From assembly GCF_001949145.1 (NCBI RefSeq), contig NW_019091387.1, forward strand, positions 984,267 to 1,048,266: DNA of 64,000 bases, read 5' to 3'. Shown here one piece after another: positions 47,587 to 58,685 of the stretch. The stretch's first letter is position 1. Each line of letters begins with the position of its first letter. The DNA is from Acanthaster planci (taxonomy: Eukaryota; Echinodermata; Asteroidea; Valvatida; Acanthasteridae). Made by a program: the position numbers and the translations under genes. The notes below the pieces were generated by a model. It made no database searches, was not told where the DNA came from, and was given only the letters and a program-made list of their open reading frames with translations.

Positions 47587-50500
47587 ATGATGGCATTTTA
47601 CAGCATTCTAACAGCGTTGGTGGTCATAGAACTTAACGGTATGTTTGCAACTTTCAATATTAGTCATATTTTGCTTGTTACCGTTTTATTTTCGACCATT
47701 TTTGAGGCTGCTCAGTGTTGGTACCTCGCTTCCTGTTTATTTTTCCCCTCACGTCTGAAGATTGCAAGCATGGTAGACATGACAAATGACAGGCCCTGGC
47801 TAGCCCTGGCGTCAGCTACGTAAATAATCCGATGAGGGCGCCTGGCAGAGTTGTTTGAGCACGGTTGAATAGCACTTTGCCAGACCCGGCTGGAGTTTTT
47901 TTCCTGGCTAAGGGGAATCCCCGACGTTCAGCATGAACAGAGGGGGGATGAAATGGGACGTGATTGCATTTGGCCGTAAAACGTTTTTACTGAAGAAATT
48001 AGCAAAAATGACTAGGGCTTGGAGGCCATTCTCTGGGCCCATAAAATGATCGTATGTCTATGCAGGACTTATGAAATCATATTAATTTGTACGTATAATC
48101 TCGTGCGCCTTAAGGCACCTTTCCATATATGCGTTTTTACGGTGTATTGCAAACACAATGCGTACATGCGTTTCACTTTCGTGACACAGAAATCGACATC
48201 ATTAACATAACACACGTGTGCATTGTGTTCGGCCCTCCCAGCCGCCCCGGGAGCTATTGTGACGGATATACGCAACGCTTGGCGCAAGTGTTGATGCGCA
48301 TACGGCAAGGCGCCTTTACGGGCAACACTCGTACGAGCTGTACTTTGTACAAGCCACATGTGAATCACAACTTATACGTACGTGGTCATCTCGTACTTAC
48401 GACTTATATATACCCCTTACATACGCTACAGCTTTGTAGATTCGAGAGTTCTTTCGTTTTCCTGCATCCACGAGTACGAGGCCAACACTCGATTGCATTC
48501 CAAGTCGCTCGCTTCTGTCGGATTTCAATGAGTATCCCAGTTGTCCAACTCGTACGATCAACAGATCACCAAGCAAAATTCCGTTCACAAAACCATGGTC
48601 TAAAGTAATTGTTAACGAAGGCAGGTGACATATTTAAAATCTTTATCCGCCTTGAGTAGAAGCACCCCCTCGTCTGTTGAAGTAAGGAATTGCTAGCTTA
48701 GTTGATAGCTATCCGACCGCAACGCATGCATTTCATAGTCCTTTGCAAACCAGCGAAGTGCACATCCCACCGAGAAAGCCTCCGTTGTAAGGAAAACCGC
48801 GCCCTCTCTGGGTCCACTTGAGGCTAATTATTCAATAGCATGCATAATTTCCATTGTACATAATGATCGATGTCTGAGAGGGCACACACTCTTTCGTCAC
48901 TGTAATCATCGCACTTTTTCGGTTAAAGGACTTTGCTTCGCTCATCCAATCAACAACGCACCAGCGCCACCAAGAAGAACTTCCGGTAAGGAGCTTTTGG
49001 ACGCTCTCTGTATATGTAGAAATAAAATGCTAGGGAAAAAAACAGTTTTCTGATCATTAGAAAATTAAATTTTTCAGCATGAAAACCTTTCCCCAGAGAG
49101 GTTAGAGGGCAGTTTGATAGCCAACAGGTTTGCCGGTTAGTCAATTCATTGGTACCGGTAAGCAAAGTTGGTCGGTCAGTTCGTTAGTAATATGTTAATA
49201 CACGTAACAGGTGGGTTTTATTTGTTTTTTGTTTTGTGTGTGTGAGTTTGTTTCTGCATTCAATTGGGGACCTTGAACAATAAGGTCCCCGATTGACAGA
49301 AGGTCCCCGATTGACAACTGTGTACAAAACATATGGATGGTCTTCTAAAAAAGTTAAAGTACAAACAAAAGAGGAACAATAGGGTCCCCAGTTGCAGGCA
49401 AACGCACACTTATATGTATGTCTGTGTGTGTGTTATAGCTCCCTGTACAAGCGGTCCGCTGGGAATGGAAAGCGGAGCCATCGAGGACAGCAGAATAACA
49501 GCATCCTCTTTCATTAACAGTGGTTTTGAACCACACACAGCTCGACTGAATGTTGGTAAGACCCGTCATCGTATAAATTACTTTTATCTCTCTCACTTTA
49601 AAACATTGGCGTAAATTGGTGCCAGAAATTCGGGGGTGGGGAACATTTGAAAACCGGGAGGGGGGAGGTTCTGACACCACATGACGGAGGGCGATGCTCA
49701 TGATACAGATTTTTAACTGTAATATGTATCTCATTCCTGCAGAATCTTACATCAGAATCGAATGGCTTTTTGTTGTTCTCATTTTTGAGTGCTGCTAGAT
49801 ACATTTTAGTTGTTAAGAAATCCAACAAACTCTTAATCAACTGCCTTAATTTTTCCCAACCACTAAAAATGGGGAGTGGTTGAATACTCCCCACACAGTG
49901 TTGCCGATTTTATACCCTCATGCTTAGAAAGCTCACAATTCAGCTGACAAATTCCGGCTGGAGCAGGAATCTGACGAGGAAAGGTTTAAAAGAGCGAGAA
50001 ATGATCTCCCAGTAGTACTAAAGTGTGTTTGTTTTGCCAAAGTAGCCGCACTGACGATTGCTCATTGCATTTTCGCTCTGACAACTCTTCATGGCTTACA
50101 TTCCTATACAACTGAATGGCCGTTTATTTAACCAACGTGCATGCCTGCATAAGTTTTACTCGTGTTATATGCTGATATAGGAACGCATACTGGGTTAACT
50201 ACTGCTAGTCCACCAAGAGCTATAACTTGACCATGTCAGTATGCTTCGTTGAAGTCTGCAACTAGTAACGAGGCATATTTTGCACGCCAATAACTGAAGT
50301 TAAGCCACTTCTGCTGTGTATAATGAATTTTTTTGCTACACCAGTGAGTTTCAGTGGTAACACTTGAAATCTAACACATCATCGAAGAATGAATCTAGTG
50401 ATCTCGTGCGCGGCCACGTAACCTTGTTCTCTGCATTACTTCCTGCCCAATGTTGGAAAAAAGCCGTCATCCTATATACGAGACTTGTGAACACTAGACG

Positions 50501-53500
50501 ACGTAAGGGCGGTTGCGTCTTTTCGTTGCTTTGGAGAGCTAGAGCAGGGTTGTTTGAATTACACGAAAATTAGAATTAATCAAAACAACAACAAACAAAA
50601 CTTCAAACTTCAAAGATACATGTACTAAGAAGGAAGACAAACTGTCCATTATAAGGGACGTCACGGAATCTAACTATGTATACAAAAGTATGTCATTCCC
50701 AAATATAGGAGGAACTTTTCTAAAATCATTGTCAAGTACCAATATGATTGCGAGATTTAAATGTTAGATTAGTTTTAATGTTTTTACTTTTCCGGTCATG
50801 CAGTTTTTTGAAAAAAAGTTCACAACTTTGATTAAATTCGTTTAGCATAGTCATCTATATTCTTTGATAATTTCAATTACTCATGCTTGCTTGCTTGCTT
50901 CTGCGCTTTCCTTTAGTATTTGAAAAATTGCCAGAATAATATCAGTAAAGGGTATGCTAATATTTCACATTGTTCTGATGCAATGTGAACATTCATTCAA
51001 GGTTTTTCATAGAAGCTTTGCTTTCGAAAATATGTTTCTGTTCAATATACTTTTCTTGGATTACATTTGTCCTTTTTAGAAGTAGAAAAAGCCATCTCCC
51101 TGCATTAATCCATGCAGTTGCAGTGTAACTAAGAGATTTACCACGGTCGATATTGTTAACAACAAAGTGTAAAATTCGTTGAGAAATGTAGTTCAGAAAT
51201 GAAAATTATTAAGGTCTTCTTTTTAAATTATTCCAAGATTATCTTTCGTCTGGATTCAAATTGGCCAGCTGGAACCGACTATTTTATTATTCATGATTAT
51301 CAAAGATGCCTCTGCTAGTAACCATAAGGTCGTGGGTTCGAGTCTCGCACCCACAAGCCTTTGCATCTCTGTAGGCGGAAAACAAATCATAGAGTATGAT
51401 TGGGATTCATAGACGGAGCTCTTCTAGTTGGTGATTGTAAGTGAATAAGAACGGCTTGAAAATGCTGAGTCTGCGATGGAGAGTTTCATAAGAAAGTAAC
51501 TGTCGTCATGAATTTGGCATTATGTCCAACAGGCATCCAGGGATGGATACCAAGCCTTCCAGCTAACCAATGGATCCAGGTCGATCTCGGTGGACGCACT
51601 GCAATCACTGGAGTTGTGATACAGGGATATAGCACAGGATCTAGCAACTACATAACTGCATTCACGGTGCAGTACAGCGTGAGTGGCGGGTCAGATTGGC
51701 AGGACATGCTTGACGCAGACGGAGACATTATCCGGGTGAGTTTGACTTATGAAACACGGTGCTTGTTGATCACTGCTGCAAATGAACAGATTTGAGACTA
51801 TGCCAACTTGGTGTTACATTTTGGTAGCATGCCCACACGCTTTGGTGTCTGCCTGTGACAGCGTATCAATGGAAAATATAACATCGAATAGCGTGACCAT
51901 TGGTTATATGTATTAATTGGGCATGACATATCTGACGGTAAACAGAACCAAAAAAATACCCAGAAAGAAAGGGAGATATAACGGAACGCATGTCTATCGG
52001 ACAGACAGGAAATTACTTAGATTACACAGAAATATTCAGGTTAAACAAAAATATTTACTACTGAAACTGACGTTAGTTTAAATGATACTATGAGTGGTTC
52101 TCCGGTATATTTGTAGACTATCTGATGAAAATGCACCATTGGCAAGTGAATGACTTCAAGAAATTGTCATGCCTTTCGATGAAAGGCTGTCTTTTCGCTA
52201 ATTCTGTACTAAAACGGTTAATCAGAAACCTACAATGGGGTCCAAAGAGCGCTGTGCATCACAAACACTTAAGGAGTTTTTTCACCTGGTCTACATAGCA
52301 AAAATCCCCATAGTTTTCCTACAACCATGCAGCATTGTGTCTCTTTTATATCTTTATTTTCCATTCCCATGCACTCCTATTTGACTCCGACCTGTAGGCC
52401 TACTTGGCAATTTGAGTGGCAAAACTAAAATATGCAAATGCTCATCTGTAACGTACACATAATCTCTCATTTTGAAAGGGGTGTTTACCATTTGAATGCT
52501 ACTAATGACACATTATGCACTATGAATTGGTTTCAGTTTAGTGTAAGCAGTGGACGACCAACAAATGTGACGTTCCCCGTGGTACCGATGGCAAGGTATC
52601 TCCGTATATTACCTCAGACCTGGGATCACAAAGAATACAGATTGAGATTCGAAGTACTGGGGTGTCGAGGTAATACACCCATACTGAAATGGCAGTCAAT
52701 TTAGCAGGAAGAAAAATTACGTTTTTGTGAATAAAGCACGTCTTTCTTTTCATTTAGATATCGTTTGCAAATGAAGATACGCAGGTCAGTCAGTCAATGC
52801 TGACCAAAAGCGGTTCAGAAGCCACACCTCAGGGGCAGCAAATATCTTTTGGGGGGAAAATGCAATATTTTTGAAATAACCTTTATGAAACAATTCCAAG
52901 CTTTCGGAAGGAAAGACAATGAAAAATGTCTTTAAAAAAGACTTTCATTAAATTGAAAAAGTCAGGGGATTACCCCGTTTCCCCATTAACTGAATTCTTA
53001 TACTGGTATTAAAAACAAGAGTTTTGGGGTTTAACATTAAACTGAGTGACCACAACGTGTTCATTCTGAGAAGTTGGTCTCAGGAAAAAATAAACAAGAT
53101 GTTTATTAATAAGCATATATATATATATATACATATATATCCAGATAAAGCGTGTTAATCGATGAAACGAGACCATTATCTTACATGCCATTGCTATTTC
53201 TAGAGTCTCAGATGAAACAATTACGTGCATGATGGAGTGTGCATACGTCGTGCAATTTATTTTACAGTATCAGATGGAATGCTTTGGCTAGTAGCCGGTG
53301 ATGACGCCCTCAGCGGTCGTGTGGAGATCTACCACGAGGCTACACTTTCCTGGGGTGCAGTCTGTTCCAACGGCTGGGATCTAAGCGACGCCCATATCGC
53401 CTGCCGCCAACACCACCGTTTCCTGGAGGCAGTTCAAGCTGGGGCGAGCTCGGCAGGGACTGACCTCCCGATCGTTATGAACCGAGTCGCCTGTAAAGGC

Positions 53501-55180
53501 ACGGAGAATCGCCTGGTGGACTGCCCGTTTATTTGCACCGAATATCAGCAGTGCAATAGCTCTCGTGTCGCCACGGTGGTTTGCCGACCCCAAATGAGTA
53601 CGTTGTTATATGTCACTCTGGAAACACATTCTTCGCGCATGTACTTTACCCCGGACAAAGGCAGAGAACCTTTACAAAATTAGACTGCCAACTGACATAA
53701 AATAAAGGAGGTCCCTTTCAGAGCACCGTACAATTCTCCAATACGATGCAGGTTCAGATCTCTCTTTTCTCAATTTCCCTTGCTCATCATTGTTATCGTA
53801 TGACAGCCTCCTCTAAATTCCTTAAACACGTTTTATTTCTTTGTACCCAAACCCAACTTGTCTCATTTTTCAATAAGGGAAGCAAACGCTTTGTTGAGAC
53901 CATCTGAAAGTCTATGCTAATAGGCTTGCAATCCTAACATAAAAGATCTTTCCTTTTTCTCCCCGATCATTCTTATCAAACTAATATTTTCTATATTGGC
54001 TGCAATCCTGCATTACTCCAACTCTGTTATGACAAGACACATACTGGGGTGTTATTTTGACAATCTATTCCTGAGCATTAACATGTCTCTATGACAGAAA
54101 AGCTGTCCAAAAAATATTCTCATTTAAGATCATAAGAAAGAATCAGGCGTTAATGTTCAAGGTCCACAGTTTATTTTATGGGCTCTGGCAGTTTTGTATT
54201 CAAAGAAATTTAATTAGATTTTAAAGCCATTCTATTCGAACGTCGTTCTTGCGGGTGTGAACATGCTAGTGGTGATCATGTTAACGTCGCATTTTCTTCA
54301 ACCTCACCAGACACTGTTCGCTTGGTGGGAGGTTCCAACAACTCCAGCGGCCGCGTGGAGGTCTACCGTAGCAACACCTGGGGAAGCATTTGTGACAATG
54401 ACTGGGATATCAACGACGCTGCTGTGGTCTGTCGTGTGCTGGGCTTCTCCGGAGCGCAGGCGGCCAAGTCCGGTGCTTACTTCGGTCAGGGCAGTGGTCC
54501 TGTCCACATGGACGGTGTGGCGTGCACTGGATCAGAGGGTAACTTCGGTGACTGCCCGTCTTCGTGCTGGGAGGAGCCCCAATGCAGCCACAATCAAGAT
54601 GCCGGTGTCATCTGTCAAAGTGGTAAGAGCAGTTACAGGGCTTACTGCCGCTTGGCGGCAGCATATATTTGTTCTGTTGCGAGGAGGTGAGCTTGTTGAA
54701 TCGACAATTAGGCTTGGAAGGCTATGCATCTTTGACGAGTTGTAGAAAGTGAACATTTCCAACATCAGAGTCTATTGCTTGGTTGATATCCTTGCATTGA
54801 TATCAAAGGGTCATTTTAATTACTACTACTATCAACACAAGCAGCTGGTTAGACTGTGTTCGAATTACTTTGCCGTGGCTTGCAATTACCCACGAGTCTA
54901 TGATAGTAGCTGCAGACATTATCGATAGGGTGGTGTGTAATTTTAAGCCATAGCCAAGTAATTTGGACACCTCCTAAGACCCCTTCTGCTCTAGTCCCCC
55001 CCCCCACTAAAAGACAAATAAAATCAGACGCTTCCTGAACTAACGGTTAAGTCATTCAAGTTAAGCCATCCCACCTTTCTGTTTACCATTTCAGCATAAC
55101 ATTCAGTTCTACGGCTTTGATATCATTTTTTTCATCTTCTCATTTTTCTAATATTCTGTGTTTGTATCATTTCAGGATAG
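47587..55180 (+). CDS. Discoidin-SRCR-SRCR secreted protein, copy 4 (complete, 402 aa)
   Basis: Exons: 47587-47638, 48929-48985, 49439-49555, 51533-51735, 52537-52669, 53268-53597, 54311-54622 and 55176-55180; phases agree and the stop is TAG. The signal exon has a double ATG and a Glu inside the hydrophobic core (MMAFYSILTALVVIELNG), which may weaken targeting. The linker reads LCFAHPINNAPAPPRRTS. The discoidin domain runs from APCTSGPLG to FEVLGC with VVPMARYLRI, as in copy 3. SRCR1 (GDDALSGRVEIYHEATLSW) and the following intron resemble copy 2, while the sequence after SRCR2 again resembles copies 1 and 3, so the gene is mosaic. SRCR2 has YRSNTW where the others have YRNNTW, keeping a sequon. 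An AATAGA at 55283-55288 matches the position seen after copy 1. Confidence 0.92.
48652..48860. repeat. Second copy of the 42.0-kb repeat, in intron 1 of copy 4
   Basis: Matches 42000-42215 in order (CTTGAGTAGAAGCACCCCC, ACGCATGCATTTCATAG, AAGCCTCCGTTG). Upstream, 48050-48600 is unusually rich in CpG and GTACG words without an identifiable gene. Confidence 0.45.
51305..51360 (+). repeat. tRNA-derived SINE relic in intron 3 of copy 4
   Basis: CTAGTAACCATAAGGTCGTG followed by the B-box GGTTCGAGTCTC and ACCCAC. The T-arm can pair with G-U pairs. No cloverleaf 5' half is present. It lines up with 37868-37925 in copy 3. Confidence 0.55.
53117..53142. repeat. (AT)n microsatellite
   Basis: Alternating AT run with one interruption, in intron 5 of copy 4, about 130 bases upstream of the SRCR1 exon. 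Confidence 0.9.
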
Positions 55181-56290
55181 AGACTGGTGTATCTCTTCGG
55201 TGTCCATGACTCCCTTGACATTTTCCTGTCTGGACTGCATCATGTTGTCTCTCGCTTACACGATTGTTTTTGGCTTCCATTGAATAGAATGTGTTTTTTA
55301 TTGTATTATTGTTTTTTATGTATTTTTTTCTTAATCTATTTCCAATAGCGCCCAATCGTGGTTTCGGTCAAAATTGGATGGACCGCGATAGTAATGGCAA
55401 ATCCAAAAGTTTAAAATTGATGTAATATTTCCGGTAGCTAAATGATATCAGTTTCATCGTTATATATTACTCAGAAACTGCTAAAACTACTTACAATGGC
55501 AAATTTATCTAAGTTTATCAAACTAAGATGTCTTCTAGCAAGTCAACTTGTCTAGGTATGTGAACTGCTTTTGCTTTTAGTCTTGTTACTGTTTAGTACT
55601 GACGTGGTTGCAGAAAGAACTATAATCGCTGTTTACTCTGTCATTTATATGTAACACATATTAATTAACAAAAAGACGATATTTACTCTCTAAGAATAAT
55701 ATCAGTTGCTGTTCGTAAGGTTCGTGCACAAACTCTCTAAAACATGCACCGATTCCCATTTTTTTACACTATTTCAATTTTTCTGTACCCCATTATGTTT
55801 TATTATGTGAATTCTGCCGATATAGTCAACAGTTGAATCCCTAAGAAGGTCCCAAAATAAATAATATTAAACTTCCATTTTACACAACGTGTTACAAAGA
55901 AGAGAAGCTTCGGTATCATTATCCGAGTCTTCATTGTATTAAAATTACATCTTTGTCAGGAATCAGGTCGGGTAAAATTAAGGAATATACATTAGTCGGT
56001 TAAATAGAGCACGATTCTGTAGTTTTTTAAAGAATGTTTGACTTGAACAGTAGCTAGCAGGTATTGAACTAACAAAAAGTGTTGACAATTCTGAATGCTA
56101 AAGCTACCGGAAGCCATCTTGAGAAAAAGGTCTTCATTTTCAATTTCAGAGACAAAACTAGGCTATTTAACGGGAACGAGAAGATTGCAGTGGTAAAAGT
56201 GGCACGGTTTTACTGCAAGAGACACTTGAAATTGAGTGTTACAATTTCACCTATAGAAAACACTGTTTCCTGCAAGTTTGACATAAACTC
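55181..56290. other. 3' flank of SRCR copy 4
   Basis: Non-coding. The stretch at about 55813-56150 is homologous to the 3' flanks of copies 1 and 3. No gene is recognised. Confidence 0.5.
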
Positions 56291-56299
56291 ACAATCATA

Positions 56300-57460
56300 T
56301 TATGAAAAAAAATAAGGCTGAGATCTTGACTCAATACCAATGTCCTTGATGAAAGAGTACCTTGATTCCCTCCTTCCTATCATTGTTAAGATTGTCAACC
56401 TATCTCCTCAGACCGGCGTTGTCTCCCCCACACTGTACTGCTATATGATGATACCCGTTTTAAAGAAACCCAACTTGGATCCGGAGTTGTTGGATAACTC
56501 AGTGTCCAATCTTCCGTTCCTGAGCAAGATTATTTAGCGAGTTGTGGCATATCAGCTGCAAGAATACCTCAAGAACAGTAAGCTTAAACGCAAGATTCAG
56601 TCAGCCTGTAGGAAGAACCCTCCCACAGAGACAGCCTTGACCCGTTAACAGAACGACATTCTGCGTAGTATTGACAAGGAAAAAGGATGTCATCCCACTG
56701 CTTTTGGACTTGTCCGCTGCTTTTAATACCACCGATCACGGGATGTTGTTGCATCGTTGGAGAAGCTCTATCGTTCTAAAGGAGCTGATCTCCGCTGGAT
56801 GACGTCATACCTTGACGATAGCCATCAATCTGTGTCTATAGGCAAAGCCTCACCTACCAAGCAGCTAGTATTATATGGCGTCCCTCAAAGATTCATCATT
56901 AGTCGTAAAGATTTCACTTTGTATATTGGGCCTGTAGCTGCTATACTAGATTCTCACAACAACAGCGGATTATTGTATGCGGATAAGACATAACTGGACG
57001 TAACCTGCGATTCATTCTCTAGATCCCAGTCTCTTGGTGCCCTTCACGCTTTTGCATAGCTGATATTAGATCATGGCTCATTAACAATAAGTTGCTACTC
57101 AATGACCCCAAGACTGAAGTCATTCACATTACTTCACGCTTCCGGGGGAATAAGGAGTTACTTCCACCTGTGTACATTGGTCCTGTCGAGGTAAACCCTG
57201 TCACGTAATCTAAATGCTGTTTTTGATGATCACGCAACACATCTCACATCAACAATTTGTGTCTTGTTGCCTCTCATTCTACCTGGACAATTATAGCCAG
57301 TTCAGGAGGTTCATAGATAGGGCTACTACTGAACGTCTCGTTCTTGCTTTCTTTTCATCCTCAAGTAGAGTGTAGGACTTTTTCTGCCTATGGCGACGGA
57401 TCATTTTCTGTAGCAGCGCAAGTTGAGTGGACCAAGCTGCCTCTCTATGTTAGAATTGCC
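56300..57460 (+). mobile_element. Dead CR1-like non-LTR retrotransposon (RT and 3' end)
   Basis: Pieces of a LINE reverse transcriptase appear in order across frames: VLKKPNLDPELLDNSVSNLP followed by FLSKI (56457-56534); a QSA...K..PTETAL block (about 56600-56645); LLDLSAAFNT (about 56702-56731); WMTSYLDDSHQSVSIG (about 56797-56844); GVPQ (56878); and a degraded YADD site reading YADKT (56977-56991). The 3' end keeps TERLVLAF and FSAYGDGSFSVAAQVEWTKLP (split by frame changes), the usual C-terminus of CR1-clade ORF2. In-frame stops and frameshifts make it non-functional. It ends at a (TTG)n tract. Confidence 0.85.
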
Positions 57461-57462
57461 CC

Positions 57463-57576
<114 letters not shown>

Positions 57577-57770
57577 NNNNNNNNNNNNNNNNNNNNNNNN
57601 NNNNNNNNNNNNNNNNNNNNNNNNNNNNNNNNNNNNNNNNNNNNNNNNNNNNNNNNNNNNNNNNNNNNNNNNNNNNNNNNNNNNNNNNNNNNNNNNNNNN
57701 NNNNNNNNNNNNNNNNNNNNNNNNNNNNNNNNNNNNNNNNNNNNNNNNNNNNNNNNNNNNNNNNNNNNNN
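57577..57770. other. Assembly gap (194 N)
   Basis: A run of N following the TTG repeat. The true length is unknown, since the gap probably reflects failure to assemble the microsatellite. Confidence 0.99.
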
Positions 57771-58009
57771 TTAGCAATTTTTTGTGATTTGTATGTATCT
57801 TCGTGTGCTTGGTATTTATTGTAAATAAGTTTACTTAAGTTAATTTAGGTTAGGTTAATTTAACGGAGGGCGTTTGCTAAATCAGTTTATTATTGTATTA
57901 ATTATTATGTGTGCGTCTCTTCACGCCGATATGAATACTAAGCTTAACTTGTTAACCGGTGAAGTTGTTTAGATGGTTTTGTGAACCTTTACGGAGGAAA
58001 GCTGACGCT

Positions 58010-58250
58010 ACAGTATCCTCCAAATGGGGCACATTAAGTTTTGTCTGCTGTTCCAAATAGGCCGAGTTTCGAACCAAGTAGAGGTTAAAGGGGAAATAAA
58101 CAATTGAATACCTTTTCCAGAGGAAGCTGGTTCAAGGCAATTGGAGGTGGAAACTCAGGTCTCTACTTTGCTGACACAAAGCAACTTTCCCACACTTTAC
58201 ATACGATCGAGCGATTGCGTGACATCGGGCCTCGCAAAGTTTGTATCTCC
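58010..58250 (+). repeat. Upstream module of SRCR copy 5
   Basis: Weaker copy of the module at 17930-18200: CCAAATAGGCCGAGTTTCG, AAGTAGAGGTTAAAGGG, AACAATTGAATACCTTTTCC, AGCTGGTTCAAGGCA. Confidence 0.5.
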
Positions 58251-58554
58251 TGATCCTGTGTAAGTATTTTTCTTCCGTTCCTTTGCAGTATACAGCAACC
58301 TACCAATGGTTCTACATCCGCATGACCTGATGATTTTGAAGTCCTCGTGTTTGAAGTTTACCCATAAGGTAATCTTGTTCGAATCATGGACAAATGTTCC
58401 TATACTTTTGAGGGTAAATCAACTTCCTTGCGATCTGTAAGCTTTGTCATTGTGTGCGTGTTTATGTTTAAATCCCTGCATTCTATTTTCTTGTAAAAAC
58501 ACTCTTGCTCCCAGTAAATACACACGATCTGATGACTTGCACTTAGTCGAGAGG

Positions 58555-58590
58555 TATTTAAAGCCGCAAACGACTCTTGACTTCAGTGCG
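58555..58590 (+). promoter_or_regulatory. Core promoter of SRCR copy 5
   Basis: TATTTAAA at 58555-58562 followed by AGCCGCAAACGACTCTTGAC and initiator TTCAGTG with the A at 58585. The ATG at 58686 is 131 bp from the TATA start, as in copy 3. Confidence 0.65.
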
Positions 58591-58685
58591 CTCGTTGCTA
58601 CGCGTACTTACTAGTTGATTTTGAACGTTACACTTACATTTTCGTGCGAAAGTTGCGATTTGGGGACATCGCATTCAATTCCTGC

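Noticed and set aside
48050-48610. Overlapping frames of 99 and 159 codons on both strands
   Set aside because: They lie inside intron 1 of copy 4 in a CpG-rich stretch, resemble no family and lack motifs; unlikely to be coding.
51305-51360. Candidate tRNA gene
   Set aside because: Only a B box and T-arm are visible; no D-arm, anticodon arm or acceptor pairing upstream.
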